A stretch of DNA of 13,991 nucleotides. It comes from Candidatus Aquidulcis sp. GTDB lineage: Bacteria > Chloroflexota > Anaerolineae > Anaerolineales > E44-bin32. The stretch lies in assembly GCA_020723365.1 (NCBI GenBank), contig DYJB01000064.1, positions 1-13,991 on the forward strand, given 5' to 3'. The translations under genes were made by a program, and so were the position numbers. The notes under the pieces were generated by a model. That model was not told where the DNA came from, did not search any database, and was given only the letters and a program-made list of their open reading frames with translations. This document shows, in pieces, positions 1 to 6,783 of the stretch; the first letter of the stretch is position 1; every line of letters begins with the position of its first letter.

Positions 1-1736
1 AGGGCGCCATGGACGCCGGCAACATGCTCAAGCCGATGCTGGCCCGCGGCGAGTTGCACCTGATCGGCGCCACGACGATCGACGAGTACCGGAAGCACGT
101 CGAGAAGGACGCCGCCCTGGAGCGGCGCTTCCAGCCGGTCTTGATCGTGGAGCCTTCGGCCGAGGACACCGTCAGCATCCTGCGCGGCCTCAAGGAGCGC
201 TATGAAGTTCACCACGGCGTGCGCATCCAGGACGCGGCCGTCATCGCCGCCGCCACCCTGTCGCAGCGCTACATCGCCGACCGCCGCCTGCCCGATAAGG
301 CGATCGACCTGATCGACGAGGCCGCCGCCCGCCTGCGCACCGAGATCGACTCCAAGCCTCAGGCGCTGGACGAGGTCGATCGCCACCGCATGCAGCTCGA
401 GATCGAACGCCAGGCCCTCAAGAAGGAGAAGGACCGCCCCTCCACCGAGCGCCGGCAGGCCATCGAGGCCGAGCTGGCCGAGCTGCGACAGCAGTCGGAC
501 CAGCTGCGCTCGCGCTGGGAGAGCGAGAAGCTCGCCATCGGCGAAGTGCGCGGCCTGAAGGAGAAGATCGAGCAGACACGCACCGAGATCGAGCAGGCCG
601 AGCGCCACGCCGACCTGGAGGCCGCCGCCCGCCTGCGTTACGGCACGCTGCGCGACCTCGACGGACGGCTGCGGCAGGCCGAACAACGCCTGGCCGGACT
701 TCAGGTGGCCGGGGCGCTGCTCAAAGAAGAGGTCGACGCCGAGGACATCGCCGCCGTCGTCTCCCGCTGGACCGGCATCCCCGTCGCGCGCCTGATGGAA
801 GGCGAAATGGAGAAGTTGATCCACATGGAGGACCGGCTGCGCCGGAGGGTCGTCGGGCAGGAGGAAGCCTTGCGGGCCGTGGCCAACGCCGTGCGGCGTT
901 CCCGCTCCGGCCTGCAGGATCCCGACCGGCCGATCGGATCCTTCCTGTTCCTCGGCCCCACGGGCGTCGGCAAGACGGAGCTGGCCCGCGCCCTGGCGGA
1001 GTTCCTGTTCGATGACGACCACGCCATGGTGCGCATCGACATGGGGGAATACCAGGAGAAGCACACCGTCTCGCGCCTGGTCGGTGCGCCGCCCGGGTAT
1101 GTCGGCTACGAGGAAGGCGGTCAGCTGACCGAAGCTGTCCGCCGGCGTCCCTACTCCGTCGTGCTGCTGGACGAGATCGAGAAGGCCCACCCGGAGGTCT
1201 TCAACGCCCTGCTGCAGCTGCTCGACGACGGCCGCCTGACCGACGGGCAGGGGCGCACGGTCGACTTCCGCAACGCCGTCGTGATCATGACCAGCAACCT
1301 GGGCGGCGAACTGTGGGGGGATGCGGCGGCCTCCGACGACACCAACGAAGCCGCCGTGCGCCAGCTCCTTACCCGGCACTTCCGGCCCGAGTTCCTCAAC
1401 CGCATCGATGAGGTGGTCATCTTCCACCGCCTGACGCGTGACGATCTGGCCCGCGTCGTCGAGATCCAGCTCGAGCGCGTGGCGCGGCGGATGCAGGACG
1501 CCGGACTGGTGCTGCAGCCGACCCCGGCCGCCATCGAGTACCTGGCGCAGGCCGGGTACGATCCGGTCTACGGCGCGCGGCCGCTCAAGCGAGCCATTCA
1601 GCGCGAGCTGCAGGATCCGCTGGCTCTGCGCCTGCTTCAAGGCGAGTTTCACCGCGGCGACACGCTGCGCCTCGACGCCGCCGACACAGGCCTGACGTTC
1701 ACGCCCGTCGTGGAGGGTGAACCGGTCACGGACTGA
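1..1736 (+). CDS. clpB: ATP-dependent chaperone ClpB (disaggregase), 5' end outside the window
   Basis: Hsp100 disaggregase, which in this family threads aggregated proteins through a hexameric ring together with DnaK in the cytoplasm. The frame is open to the left edge, so the N domain and the NBD1 Walker motifs are missing. About 577 of a usual 850-870 residues remain. Numbering from the Met at base 9: the end of NBD1 carries the arginine-finger pair R39/R40 in the LERRF motif. A charged coiled-coil middle domain spans about 125-232; it marks ClpB rather than ClpA or ClpX. NBD2 has Walker A GPTGVGKT (316-323), Walker B VVLLDE (384-389), the pore-loop motif GYVG, arginine finger R465 and sensor-2 GAR (522-524). 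The C terminus is complete and ends in TGA. It converges on mgsA. Nothing looks broken. The promoter, and any heat-shock control, lies outside the window. Confidence 0.97.
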   Translation, partial: GAMDAGNMLKPMLARGELHLIGATTIDEYRKHVEKDAALERRFQPVLIVEPSAEDTVSILRGLKERYEVHHGVRIQDAAVIAAATLSQRYIADRRLPDKAIDLIDEAAARLRTEIDSKPQALDEVDRHRMQLEIERQALKKEKDRPSTERRQAIEAELAELRQQSDQLRSRWESEKLAIGEVRGLKEKIEQTRTEIEQAERHADLEAAARLRYGTLRDLDGRLRQAEQRLAGLQVAGALLKEEVDAEDIAAVVSRWTGIPVARLMEGEMEKLIHMEDRLRRRVVGQEEALRAVANAVRRSRSGLQDPDRPIGSFLFLGPTGVGKTELARALAEFLFDDDHAMVRIDMGEYQEKHTVSRLVGAPPGYVGYEEGGQLTEAVRRRPYSVVLLDEIEKAHPEVFNALLQLLDDGRLTDGQGRTVDFRNAVVIMTSNLGGELWGDAAASDDTNEAAVRQLLTRHFRPEFLNRIDEVVIFHRLTRDDLARVVEIQLERVARRMQDAGLVLQPTPAAIEYLAQAGYDPVYGARPLKRAIQRELQDPLALRLLQGEFHRGDTLRLDAADTGLTFTPVVEGEPVTD

Positions 1737-2004
1737 GGCTCAAGGGGGGGGAGCAAGGTAGTCCCGCCGGGTTCCCCTCGCCAGGCCTGGCTTCGCCTTC
1801 AGACTGAGGGCACGTCAGGGCGTCCGGCGCGGCGCGGGCTTGCCGGCCTCAGGCGCCCTGCGCCTTCCTGGCTGGCGTGGGGGCTCCCCGCGACTGAAGA
1901 CATCGTCCGTACGGTCGGGTGCAACAGCCTGGGCGTGTCGCCAACGCGGCCTTGAGGCACCTGGCGGCGCACCCTCGCACCCCGGTCCTTGCCTGGGGAG
2001 GGTA
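1737..2004. other. Convergent intergenic gap between clpB and mgsA
   Basis: 268 bases without a credible gene. It begins just after the clpB stop with an eight-G run (1744-1751). It holds several GC-rich dyads: a 12-base perfect palindrome at 1780-1791, a 6-bp stem with 3-base loop at 1851-1865, and a 7-bp stem (one G-U pair) with 3-base loop at 1876-1892. None is followed by a T tract on either strand, so they are only candidate terminators for the two converging genes. A rightward open frame crosses this gap, but its translation is typical of antisense reading of mgsA. Confidence 0.6.
1876..1892. terminator. GC-rich hairpin, possible bidirectional terminator of clpB and mgsA
   Basis: The arms at 1876-1882 and 1886-1892 pair over 7 bp with one G-U wobble and a 3-base loop. 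It lies between two converging genes, where a terminator is expected. It lacks a T run on both sides, so a canonical intrinsic terminator is not shown and the assignment rests mainly on position. Confidence 0.25.
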
Positions 2005-2451
2005 TCAGCGCCGCAGGCGCGAAGCGTAGTCGATCTGGATGCGGTCGTACTCTTCCGACATCAGCGGGGAGGAGATGATGAAGTCGGCCGTGGATCGGTT
2101 GCAGGCCGTGGGGATGTTGTAGAGCACGGCGATGCGCAGCAGCGCCTTGACATCCGGGTCATGGGGCTGCGGCTCGAGCGGATCCCAGAAGAAGATCATA
2201 AAGTCGAGCGCCCCCTCCGAGATCATCGCTCCCACCTGCTGGTCCCCGCCCAGCGGGCCGCTCAACAGACGGTTCACATCCAACCCGAGCTTGTCGGCCA
2301 GCATTTTGCCGGTCGTGCCGGTGGCGAACAGCTCGTGCTTGCTCAGCGTCCCGCGGTTGTAGCGCGCCCACTCGAGCAAGTCCTGTTTGCGATTGTCGTG
2401 CGCCACCAGGGCGACGCGTTTGCGCGTCCCGATCGGAATGACCTTGCCCAT
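2005..2451 (-). CDS. mgsA: Methylglyoxal synthase
   Basis: Converts dihydroxyacetone phosphate to methylglyoxal and phosphate, the bypass of lower glycolysis used when sugar phosphates accumulate. The 148-residue protein is close to the 152 residues of the E. coli enzyme and collinear with it. The residues known to act in E. coli (H19, D71, D91, H98, D101) correspond to H18 in VAHD, D70 in SGPLGGDQQ, D90 in FFWD, H97 and D100 here. The phosphate-binding GTTG motif is at 45-48. I chose ATG 2451 because GGAGG lies 5 bases before it (2461-2457). An in-frame GTG at 2475 would add eight residues that are not needed. It lies 39 bases after the osmC-like gene on the same strand, so the two are probably co-transcribed. 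The short stretch of bases 2452-2490 also holds a 6-bp dyad. Confidence 0.96.
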   Translation of the reverse strand: MGKVIPIGTRKRVALVAHDNRKQDLLEWARYNRGTLSKHELFATGTTGKMLADKLGLDVNRLLSGPLGGDQQVGAMISEGALDFMIFFWDPLEPQPHDPDVKALLRIAVLYNIPTACNRSTADFIISSPLMSEEYDRIQIDYASRLRR

Positions 2452-2456
2452 GCGAG

Positions 2457-2461
2457 CCTCC
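2457..2461 (-). promoter_or_regulatory. Ribosome binding site deciding the mgsA start
   Basis: GGAGG on the minus strand ends 5 bases before ATG 2451. A second GGAGGG (2473-2468) lies only a few bases into the gene if the upstream GTG 2475 were used, so it cannot serve that start. This supports the shorter protein. The distal GGAGGG can pair with CCCTCC (2490-2485) just after the osmC stop, with an 11-base loop. That leaves the proximal site free. Confidence 0.7.
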
Positions 2462-2490
2462 GGATCTCCCTCCACCCCGCCGGCGGAGGG

Positions 2491-2886
2491 TCAGCCAATG
2501 CGCGCCTTCACCTCGATCGCCGGCGGTGCTTCCAGGTGCTTCTTCACGGCACACTGCTCGGCCGAACGCACCACGGCCTCACGGTACTTCTCGGGGAAGC
2601 CGGCGGGGAGCAGGATCTCGATCTCCACCTGCTCCGTCATCCCGGTCGAAGGATTGCGCAACGCGCGCTGGATCAGGCGCACGCCGTCCGTCGATAGCCC
2701 GCGCTGGCGAAGGAAGCCGAGGACGTAGATCCCGGCGCACGTGGCGAACGAAGCCAGGAACAGCGAAAAGGGCGTCGGCGCCGAACCCTCGCCGCCGCCC
2801 GCCGCAGGCTGGTCCGTCTTTACGGTATACGGCCCGAAGTGAGCGTCGACGCGCGCCCCACCCGGGAAGGTGATCTCCATTTCCAT
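2491..2886 (-). CDS. OsmC/Ohr-family protein
   Basis: 131-residue member of the OsmC/Ohr superfamily, whose studied members reduce organic or fatty-acid hydroperoxides with a cysteine pair as small cytoplasmic dimers. The two expected cysteines are present: C50 in SFATCAG, at the start of the central helix, and C112 in AEQCAVKKHL. The short N terminus (about 20 residues before the GPY turn) and the AGIYVLGFLRQRG helix fit the generic OsmC-like (YhfA-type) branch better than classical OsmC or Ohr, so the substrate is uncertain. Starts at GTG 2889, ATG 2886 and ATG 2880 are all possible. I chose ATG 2886 because GGAG lies 7 bases upstream. It precedes mgsA by 39 bases on the same strand. Methylglyoxal and peroxides both tax cellular thiols, so a shared stress role is plausible but inferred. 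Confidence 0.88.
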   Translation of the reverse strand: MEMEITFPGGARVDAHFGPYTVKTDQPAAGGGEGSAPTPFSLFLASFATCAGIYVLGFLRQRGLSTDGVRLIQRALRNPSTGMTEQVEIEILLPAGFPEKYREAVVRSAEQCAVKKHLEAPPAIEVKARIG

Positions 2887-2942
2887 CACTCATCTCCGCG
2901 CAGCGGGTCGCCGGCGCCATGCGCCCAGCGGCCCGGAATCAA

Positions 2943-2965
2943 CGGGGCGGCCATGGGCCGCCCCG
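2943..2965 (-). terminator. Perfect 10-bp GC hairpin after the FHA gene
   Basis: The arms 2943-2952 and 2956-2965 are exact reverse complements around a 3-base loop. The hairpin starts 18 bases after the FHA gene stop, reading leftward. The following transcript bases are only mildly U-rich, so it may be an inefficient terminator or a 3'-end stabilising stem that partly separates nfeD-FHA from osmC-mgsA. No promoter with recognisable -35 and -10 boxes is visible between it and the osmC-like gene. Confidence 0.5.
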
Positions 2966-2983
2966 CATTCTGAAAGGCAACGT

Positions 2984-3586
2984 CTAGAAACCGAGTGCCC
3001 GCAGCGGCGCATACAGGATATCCGGGTAGTACGCGTCCATCAAGAACAGCACGCCCACACAGGCGACCATCAGGAACAGGCAGCCGCAGCCGGCGATGAT
3101 CCAGCGGCGCGTTCCCGACTTCTCGCCCTCCGCCGCCGGGATGGCCGCACCCGCTGCAGCCACCGGTGCACCCGCGGGAGCGGGGCGCGGCGGTCGTTCT
3201 GCGGGTGGAGCGGCCGTCTTGGGTGGCGCGGCTACCGGACGCCCCGCCGCCGGTCCCATGACGGTGGCGGCCGACTCGGGCGCGGTCGACTCGAAGGTCA
3301 AGGTGACGTTCTCACCCAGGCCGAGCAGGTCGCCGGAATTGAGCACCCGCGGCGCCGCCAGACGATCGCCGTTGACGAAGGTGCCGTTGGTCGAACCGAG
3401 GTCCTCCAGCACGAAGCCGGCCGGCGTGCGCGTCAGGCGCGAATGCTGACGCGAGACCTCGGCGTCGCCCAGAACGACGTCGTTGGTGACGTCCCGGCCC
3501 ATCATCGAGACTTCCTTGGTCAGATCGATGACCACCCCGGGATTCGGGCCGGTGCGCACGATCAGGCGGTAGGTTGCCGCGGGCAT
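2984..3586 (-). CDS. FHA-domain protein with a single C-terminal membrane helix
   Basis: 200-residue protein with three parts. An N-terminal forkhead-associated domain (about 5-100) has the phosphothreonine-binding signatures GR (30-31), SRQH (45-48) and GSTNGT (64-69). A low-complexity Pro/Ala linker (about 103-155) follows. One hydrophobic helix (about 162-184) is preceded by Lys/Arg and followed by a short tail. This order predicts a tail-anchored protein with the FHA domain in the cytoplasm. FHA domains read phosphorylated threonines, but no Ser/Thr kinase is in the window and the partner is unknown. ATG 3586 is preceded by AAGGAGG with 5 bases spacing. Longer in-frame extensions would run into the nfeD gene and look non-native. 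It starts 37 bases after nfeD on the same strand, so it is very likely in the same operon. Confidence 0.9.
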   Translation of the reverse strand: MPAATYRLIVRTGPNPGVVIDLTKEVSMMGRDVTNDVVLGDAEVSRQHSRLTRTPAGFVLEDLGSTNGTFVNGDRLAAPRVLNSGDLLGLGENVTLTFESTAPESAATVMGPAAGRPVAAPPKTAAPPAERPPRPAPAGAPVAAAGAAIPAAEGEKSGTRRWIIAGCGCLFLMVACVGVLFLMDAYYPDILYAPLRALGF

Positions 3587-3623
3587 TCCGTCCTCCTTAC
3601 TCGGCTTGGCATTCAGCGGTAGT

Positions 3624-4871
3624 TTACAGTTCGGGCTTCCCGGCGTCAACCGGCCCCTTGGGGGCTGGCCGGACTCGCACCCGCAGCCCCTCCACGCCCA
3701 CAACCTCAACCCGTTCCCCCGGTCCGATGCCGGGCGCTCCGGCTTCGACCTCCGCCGACCACAGCTCGCCCGCCACCTGCACACTGCCGGCCGGAGCCAG
3801 CGGAGTGCGAGCCTCCCCGAATCGGCCGATCAGGGCCTGCCGCCCGACCTCGACGGGCCGCCGGTGGGCGCGAATCACGAAGGTCAACAGGAGCGCGCCA
3901 GCAATGAACGATCCGACGCCCGCCAGGGTCAGGGCGCCGTGCGTCGGCGCCTTGATATCCAGCACGAACAGCGCCAGGGCCAGCACCAGGAACACCAATC
4001 CGAACCAGTTGACATCCAGGATCCCCAATCCGTAGCCGCCCAGCGCCAGGCAGATGACCCCGATGAAGCCTGCCGCCCAGCCGCCGGGGCTGGAGATCTC
4101 GATCAGGATCGCCTGCACGCCGACGGTCATCAGCAGCAGCACGATGTTGGGATTGGTCAGGATCTGGAGCAGCTGCTCGGTCAGCGTCTGGGAGATCGCC
4201 TGGGGGAAGGCCCAGGCGGTGTGCAGCAGGCGCGCCTGCCCGTCGACCTCGACCGACATTCCCTCCAGCTGGCGCAGCAGGTCGGGGACGTCGCTGGCGA
4301 TGGCATCCACCAGCCCGGCCTCCAGGGCCTCCGAGGCGGAGGCGGCGCGGGCCGAGTCGATGGCGGCTTCGGCCAGGGCCACAGCCTGGGCACCGCGCCG
4401 CTCGGCCAGGGACCGCGCCTGGGCCTTCAGGATTTCCTTTGTCTTGGCTTCCAGCGTTGGGTCGAGATCCTCGCCCTGTCCCCCCACCGGGCTGGCGGCT
4501 CCGATTGCGGTCTCAGGGGCCATAGCGGCGGCATGTCCGGCCAGCGCGATGACGGTTCCGGCGCTGCCGGCCATTGCTCCACGGGGGGCTACGTAGACAA
4601 TCACCGGCACCTGGCTGGCCCGGATGGACTGCACCATGCGGCTCATCAGGTCGATCGAGCCGCCCGGAGTGTCGAGCTGCAGCACCACGGCTTCGGCCTC
4701 ACGCGTCGCCGCCAGGCGCAGCCCGCGATCCAGGTACTCGGCCATGGCCGGGGTGAGGGGACCCCGCGCCTGCAGCACGAGCACGACGGCACCGGACTGC
4801 CCGGCGGCCGACAGGGTTACGCTCAGGACAAGCAGAACCCCCAGCAGGATGCCCAGCCCCCGAGCTCGCAT
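3624..4871 (-). CDS. NfeD-family membrane-bound ClpP-class serine protease
   Basis: Full-length (415 residues) member of the NfeD/1510 family, membrane proteases related to ClpP and SppA. In Pyrococcus PH1510 the family cleaves a stomatin partner using a Ser-Lys dyad. Seen here: a signal peptide or anchor (about 5-24), then a ClpP-like domain (about 28-200) with LDTPGG at 66-71. The nucleophile motif GSAGT places Ser103, and a lysine cluster (K143/K145) sits about 40 residues later, the spacing of the PH1510 dyad. Four hydrophobic segments (about 242-258, 264-284, 288-305, 313-333) and a C-terminal OB-fold NfeD domain (about 345-403) follow. ATG 4871 has GGAGG 5 bases upstream. It is the first gene of the leftward block. 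The stomatin/slipin gene that usually accompanies it is absent here; an FHA protein follows instead. Confidence 0.93.
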   Translation of the reverse strand: MRARGLGILLGVLLVLSVTLSAAGQSGAVVLVLQARGPLTPAMAEYLDRGLRLAATREAEAVVLQLDTPGGSIDLMSRMVQSIRASQVPVIVYVAPRGAMAGSAGTVIALAGHAAAMAPETAIGAASPVGGQGEDLDPTLEAKTKEILKAQARSLAERRGAQAVALAEAAIDSARAASASEALEAGLVDAIASDVPDLLRQLEGMSVEVDGQARLLHTAWAFPQAISQTLTEQLLQILTNPNIVLLLMTVGVQAILIEISSPGGWAAGFIGVICLALGGYGLGILDVNWFGLVFLVLALALFVLDIKAPTHGALTLAGVGSFIAGALLLTFVIRAHRRPVEVGRQALIGRFGEARTPLAPAGSVQVAGELWSAEVEAGAPGIGPGERVEVVGVEGLRVRVRPAPKGPVDAGKPEL

Positions 4872-4888
4872 GCCGTCCTCCGCACTCG

Positions 4889-4918
4889 ATTATACGGCCA
4901 CGCCTCCCCGCTTGTCGC
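4889..4918 (-). promoter_or_regulatory. Predicted leftward promoter of the nfeD operon
   Basis: The minus strand reads TATAAT at 4894-4889 and GCGACA (four of six to the -35 consensus) at 4918-4913, with an 18-base spacer. The transcript would start near 4882, right at the GGAGG (4881-4877) of nfeD, giving an extremely short leader. This is one of very few AT-rich spots in the window, and it lies in the 113-base divergent gap. Confidence 0.55.
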
Positions 4919-4939
4919 CCGATGGGTCTGCCTTATAAT
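4912..4939 (+). promoter_or_regulatory. Predicted rightward promoter of the NERD-like/GT2/rnhB operon
   Basis: TTGTCG (4912-4917), a 16-base spacer and a perfect TATAAT (4934-4939) form a sigma-70-type promoter. Transcription would start near 4946, leaving a leader of about 39 bases before ATG 4985. Its -35 box overlaps the -35 of the opposing nfeD promoter by five bases, so the two promoters stand back to back. Confidence 0.6.
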
Positions 4940-4984
4940 CACGCCGGAACCATCGCCCGCGATGGAGGTCAGGAAGGACCGGCC

Positions 4985-6037
4985 ATGATCGTCATCGAGC
5001 GTTCTACGTTCCGCGACGAGAAAGGGGCCATCAGCCTTGACGCCCGATTGCGGGGCACGCTCCAGTACGGGCTGCGCTGGTACGGCGAGATGGAGGCGCA
5101 GCAGGGCGTGACGCAGCGTCTGCTCAAGGAACTGGGCGACGAGCATATCCTCGTCCGCAATCAGGTCGTCCCCGGCAGCGATGTCATCATCCCCATGATC
5201 CTGCTCAGCCCGCAGGGTGTTTGCGTGATCCTGCCCACCCCGATCCGCGGCATCTACCGGGCCAAGCTGGACGAGTGGCTGGTGTTCGACGGGAGCAGCC
5301 GGCGCTTCAAGCGCGTGCGTCCAAACCTGCAGGGCGCGGCCATGACAATGGCGAGCCAGTTGCTGCGCTTCCTCAAGGGGCAGGGCTATCCGCTGCCCGA
5401 GATCGAAGCGGTCCTGATCTTCACCAACCCGCGTACGCACGTCGACACCGCACGGCCGAGTGTGCGCATTGTGCTGGCCGACGCCGTCGACCACTTCGCC
5501 TCCAACCTGCAGCAGTTCCCGGCCATCATGGACGGCGAGGACATTGCCGCTGTCCTCGAGTCGCTCTCCACGCCCAAGGCGGCCGAGGTGGTCATCGAAG
5601 AGCCGGCCGTCAATCCCGAGGCGGCCGCCGCCGCACTCCGCGCCGAGGAAGCGCGGCGTGCCCTGGCGGAGGCATCCGCCCCGGCGCCCACCGGCAAGAC
5701 GGGGCCACTGACTCTGGCCGAACCGGAGGAGATCGAGGCCTGGGCCGCCGGGCCGTCGGGCTCCGCCCCGCGCCTCAAGCCGGGCGCGCTGCGGGCCGCG
5801 CAGAAGGCGCCGGTCAGTCCGTCGGCCGCATCCCGCTCGGCGTCGCAGGTGGCCGAGGCCTTCGTCGACGCACCCCTGGCGCCACCCGAGATCCGCCCCC
5901 TGGCCAAGTCCAGGAAGCGTCGCGGCGGCATCACCCGACGCCAGTGGGTGATCCTGCTGGCCATCCTGGTGATTGGCGAGCTGATCATCCTGGGCGCCTT
6001 CGCCTACCTCATCGTCTACGGGTCGCCGTTCGGCTAG
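4985..6037 (+). CDS. NERD-like domain protein with C-terminal membrane anchor, function unknown
   Basis: 350-residue protein not matched to any named gene. Residues about 25-175 follow the layout of NERD (nuclease-related) domains: a helix with GEMEAQQ, then LLKELGDEHILVRNQVV, then the core strand pair ILLSPQGVCVIL. In typical NERD proteins this core reads like IDHIVIS..G.FVIE.KN. Here the catalytic Asp, Glu and Lys positions appear to be P70, L83 and T85, so a working nuclease is unlikely. A long Ala/Pro/Glu-rich linker (about 200-305), a basic patch (KSRKRR, 308-313) and one transmembrane helix (about 321-345) follow, suggesting a cytoplasmic domain tethered to the membrane. ATG 4985 has AGGAAGG 7 bases upstream; an earlier in-frame ATG at 4922 lies upstream of the predicted -10 box. 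It heads an operon, with a glycosyltransferase 17 bases downstream. The domain call is from pattern only. Confidence 0.72.
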   Translation: MIVIERSTFRDEKGAISLDARLRGTLQYGLRWYGEMEAQQGVTQRLLKELGDEHILVRNQVVPGSDVIIPMILLSPQGVCVILPTPIRGIYRAKLDEWLVFDGSSRRFKRVRPNLQGAAMTMASQLLRFLKGQGYPLPEIEAVLIFTNPRTHVDTARPSVRIVLADAVDHFASNLQQFPAIMDGEDIAAVLESLSTPKAAEVVIEEPAVNPEAAAAALRAEEARRALAEASAPAPTGKTGPLTLAEPEEIEAWAAGPSGSAPRLKPGALRAAQKAPVSPSAASRSASQVAEAFVDAPLAPPEIRPLAKSRKRRGGITRRQWVILLAILVIGELIILGAFAYLIVYGSPFG

Positions 6038-6043
6038 CCGTTC

Positions 6044-6048
6044 GGAGG
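6044..6048 (+). promoter_or_regulatory. Ribosome binding site supporting a TTG start for the glycosyltransferase
   Basis: GGAGG ends 6 bases before TTG 6055. The protein predicted from that TTG begins PPYLSIVLPAHNEEERL, the expected extreme N terminus of a GT2 enzyme. No ATG or GTG lies in a better position, so the rare TTG start is well supported. Confidence 0.75.
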
Positions 6049-6054
6049 CCTGCC

Positions 6055-6783
6055 TTGCCGCCATACCTCTCGATCGTCCTCCCGGCCCACAACGAAGAGG
6101 AGCGCCTGCCGGACAGCCTGAACCGCATTCAGGCTTTCCTGGCGGCGCAGCCGTGGGCGTCGGAAGTGGTGGTGGTCGAGAACGGCAGCCAGGATCGGAC
6201 GGCGCAGGTGGCGGAGGCCTTCGCCAGCCGGCACGCCCATGTGCGCCTCCTGCGCGAGGCGCAGCCCGGCAAGGGCCGTGCCGTGCGCCGCGGCATCCTG
6301 GCCGCCGGGGGAGAGTACCGCTTCATCTGCGACGTCGATCTCTCGATGCCCATCGAGCAGGTGGCGCGCTTCCTGCCGCCGGCGCAGGCGGATGCCGCCA
6401 TCGTGATCGCCTCGCGAGAGGCTCCCGGCGCCGTGCGTTACAACGAACCCGCCCACCGCCACTGGATCGGCCGCGGGTTCAACCTGCTCGTCCGCCTGCT
6501 GGCCGTTCCCGGGCTGCAGGATACGCAGTGCGGCTTCAAGTGCTTCCGCGCCGATGCCGCCGAAGAGCTTTTCCGCCTGCAGGTGCTCGACGGATGGACC
6601 TTCGACGTCGAGGTGCTGTTCCTGGCGCGCCGCCGGGGCTACCGCATCCTCGAGATCCCGATCCCCTGGACTCACGTCCCCGGCAGCCGGGTACGCCTGG
6701 CGCGAGATTCGTTTGCCATGCTGGCCGACCTCTTGCGGATCCGCTGGTACGCGGCGCGCGGGCGCTATGGCCCGTCGCGCTGA
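6055..6783 (+). CDS. GT2-family glycosyltransferase, dolichyl/polyprenyl-phosphate glucosyltransferase (ALG5)-like
   Basis: 242-residue GT-A-fold glycosyltransferase. The N-terminal strand SIVLPAHNEEERL (6-18), VVVENGSQDRT (39-49) and the GKGRAVRRG stretch bind the nucleotide-sugar in this family. The metal-binding DXD motif is DVD at 93-95 and the acceptor-site DTQCGFKCF motif is at 156-164. These match the dolichyl-phosphate glucose/mannose synthase-like branch, which transfers a sugar from a nucleotide-sugar onto a polyprenyl phosphate at the inner membrane face. The protein ends without membrane helices, as the short soluble forms do. The exact sugar and lipid cannot be told. Translation starts at TTG 6055 with GGAGG 6 bases upstream. 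It lies 17 bases after the NERD-like gene and its last 17 bases overlap rnhB, so the three genes form one operon with likely translational coupling. Confidence 0.92.
   Translation: MPPYLSIVLPAHNEEERLPDSLNRIQAFLAAQPWASEVVVVENGSQDRTAQVAEAFASRHAHVRLLREAQPGKGRAVRRGILAAGGEYRFICDVDLSMPIEQVARFLPPAQADAAIVIASREAPGAVRYNEPAHRHWIGRGFNLLVRLLAVPGLQDTQCGFKCFRADAAEELFRLQVLDGWTFDVEVLFLARRRGYRILEIPIPWTHVPGSRVRLARDSFAMLADLLRIRWYAARGRYGPSR

Noticed and set aside
1744..1751. Eight-G run after clpB as a regulatory or phase-variable tract
   Set aside because: It lies downstream of the stop codon and not in a promoter or reading frame, so length change would have no evident effect.
3587..3784. N-terminal extension of the FHA protein by 66 residues
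   Set aside because: The added residues are Arg/Cys-rich, overlap the nfeD coding region, and ignore the strong AAGGAGG just before ATG 3586.
4823..6064. 413-residue open frame on the minus strand opposite the NERD-like gene
   Set aside because: Low-complexity composition. It overlaps the divergent promoter and the start of nfeD, and the plus-strand gene has a promoter, a ribosome site and a clean membrane helix.
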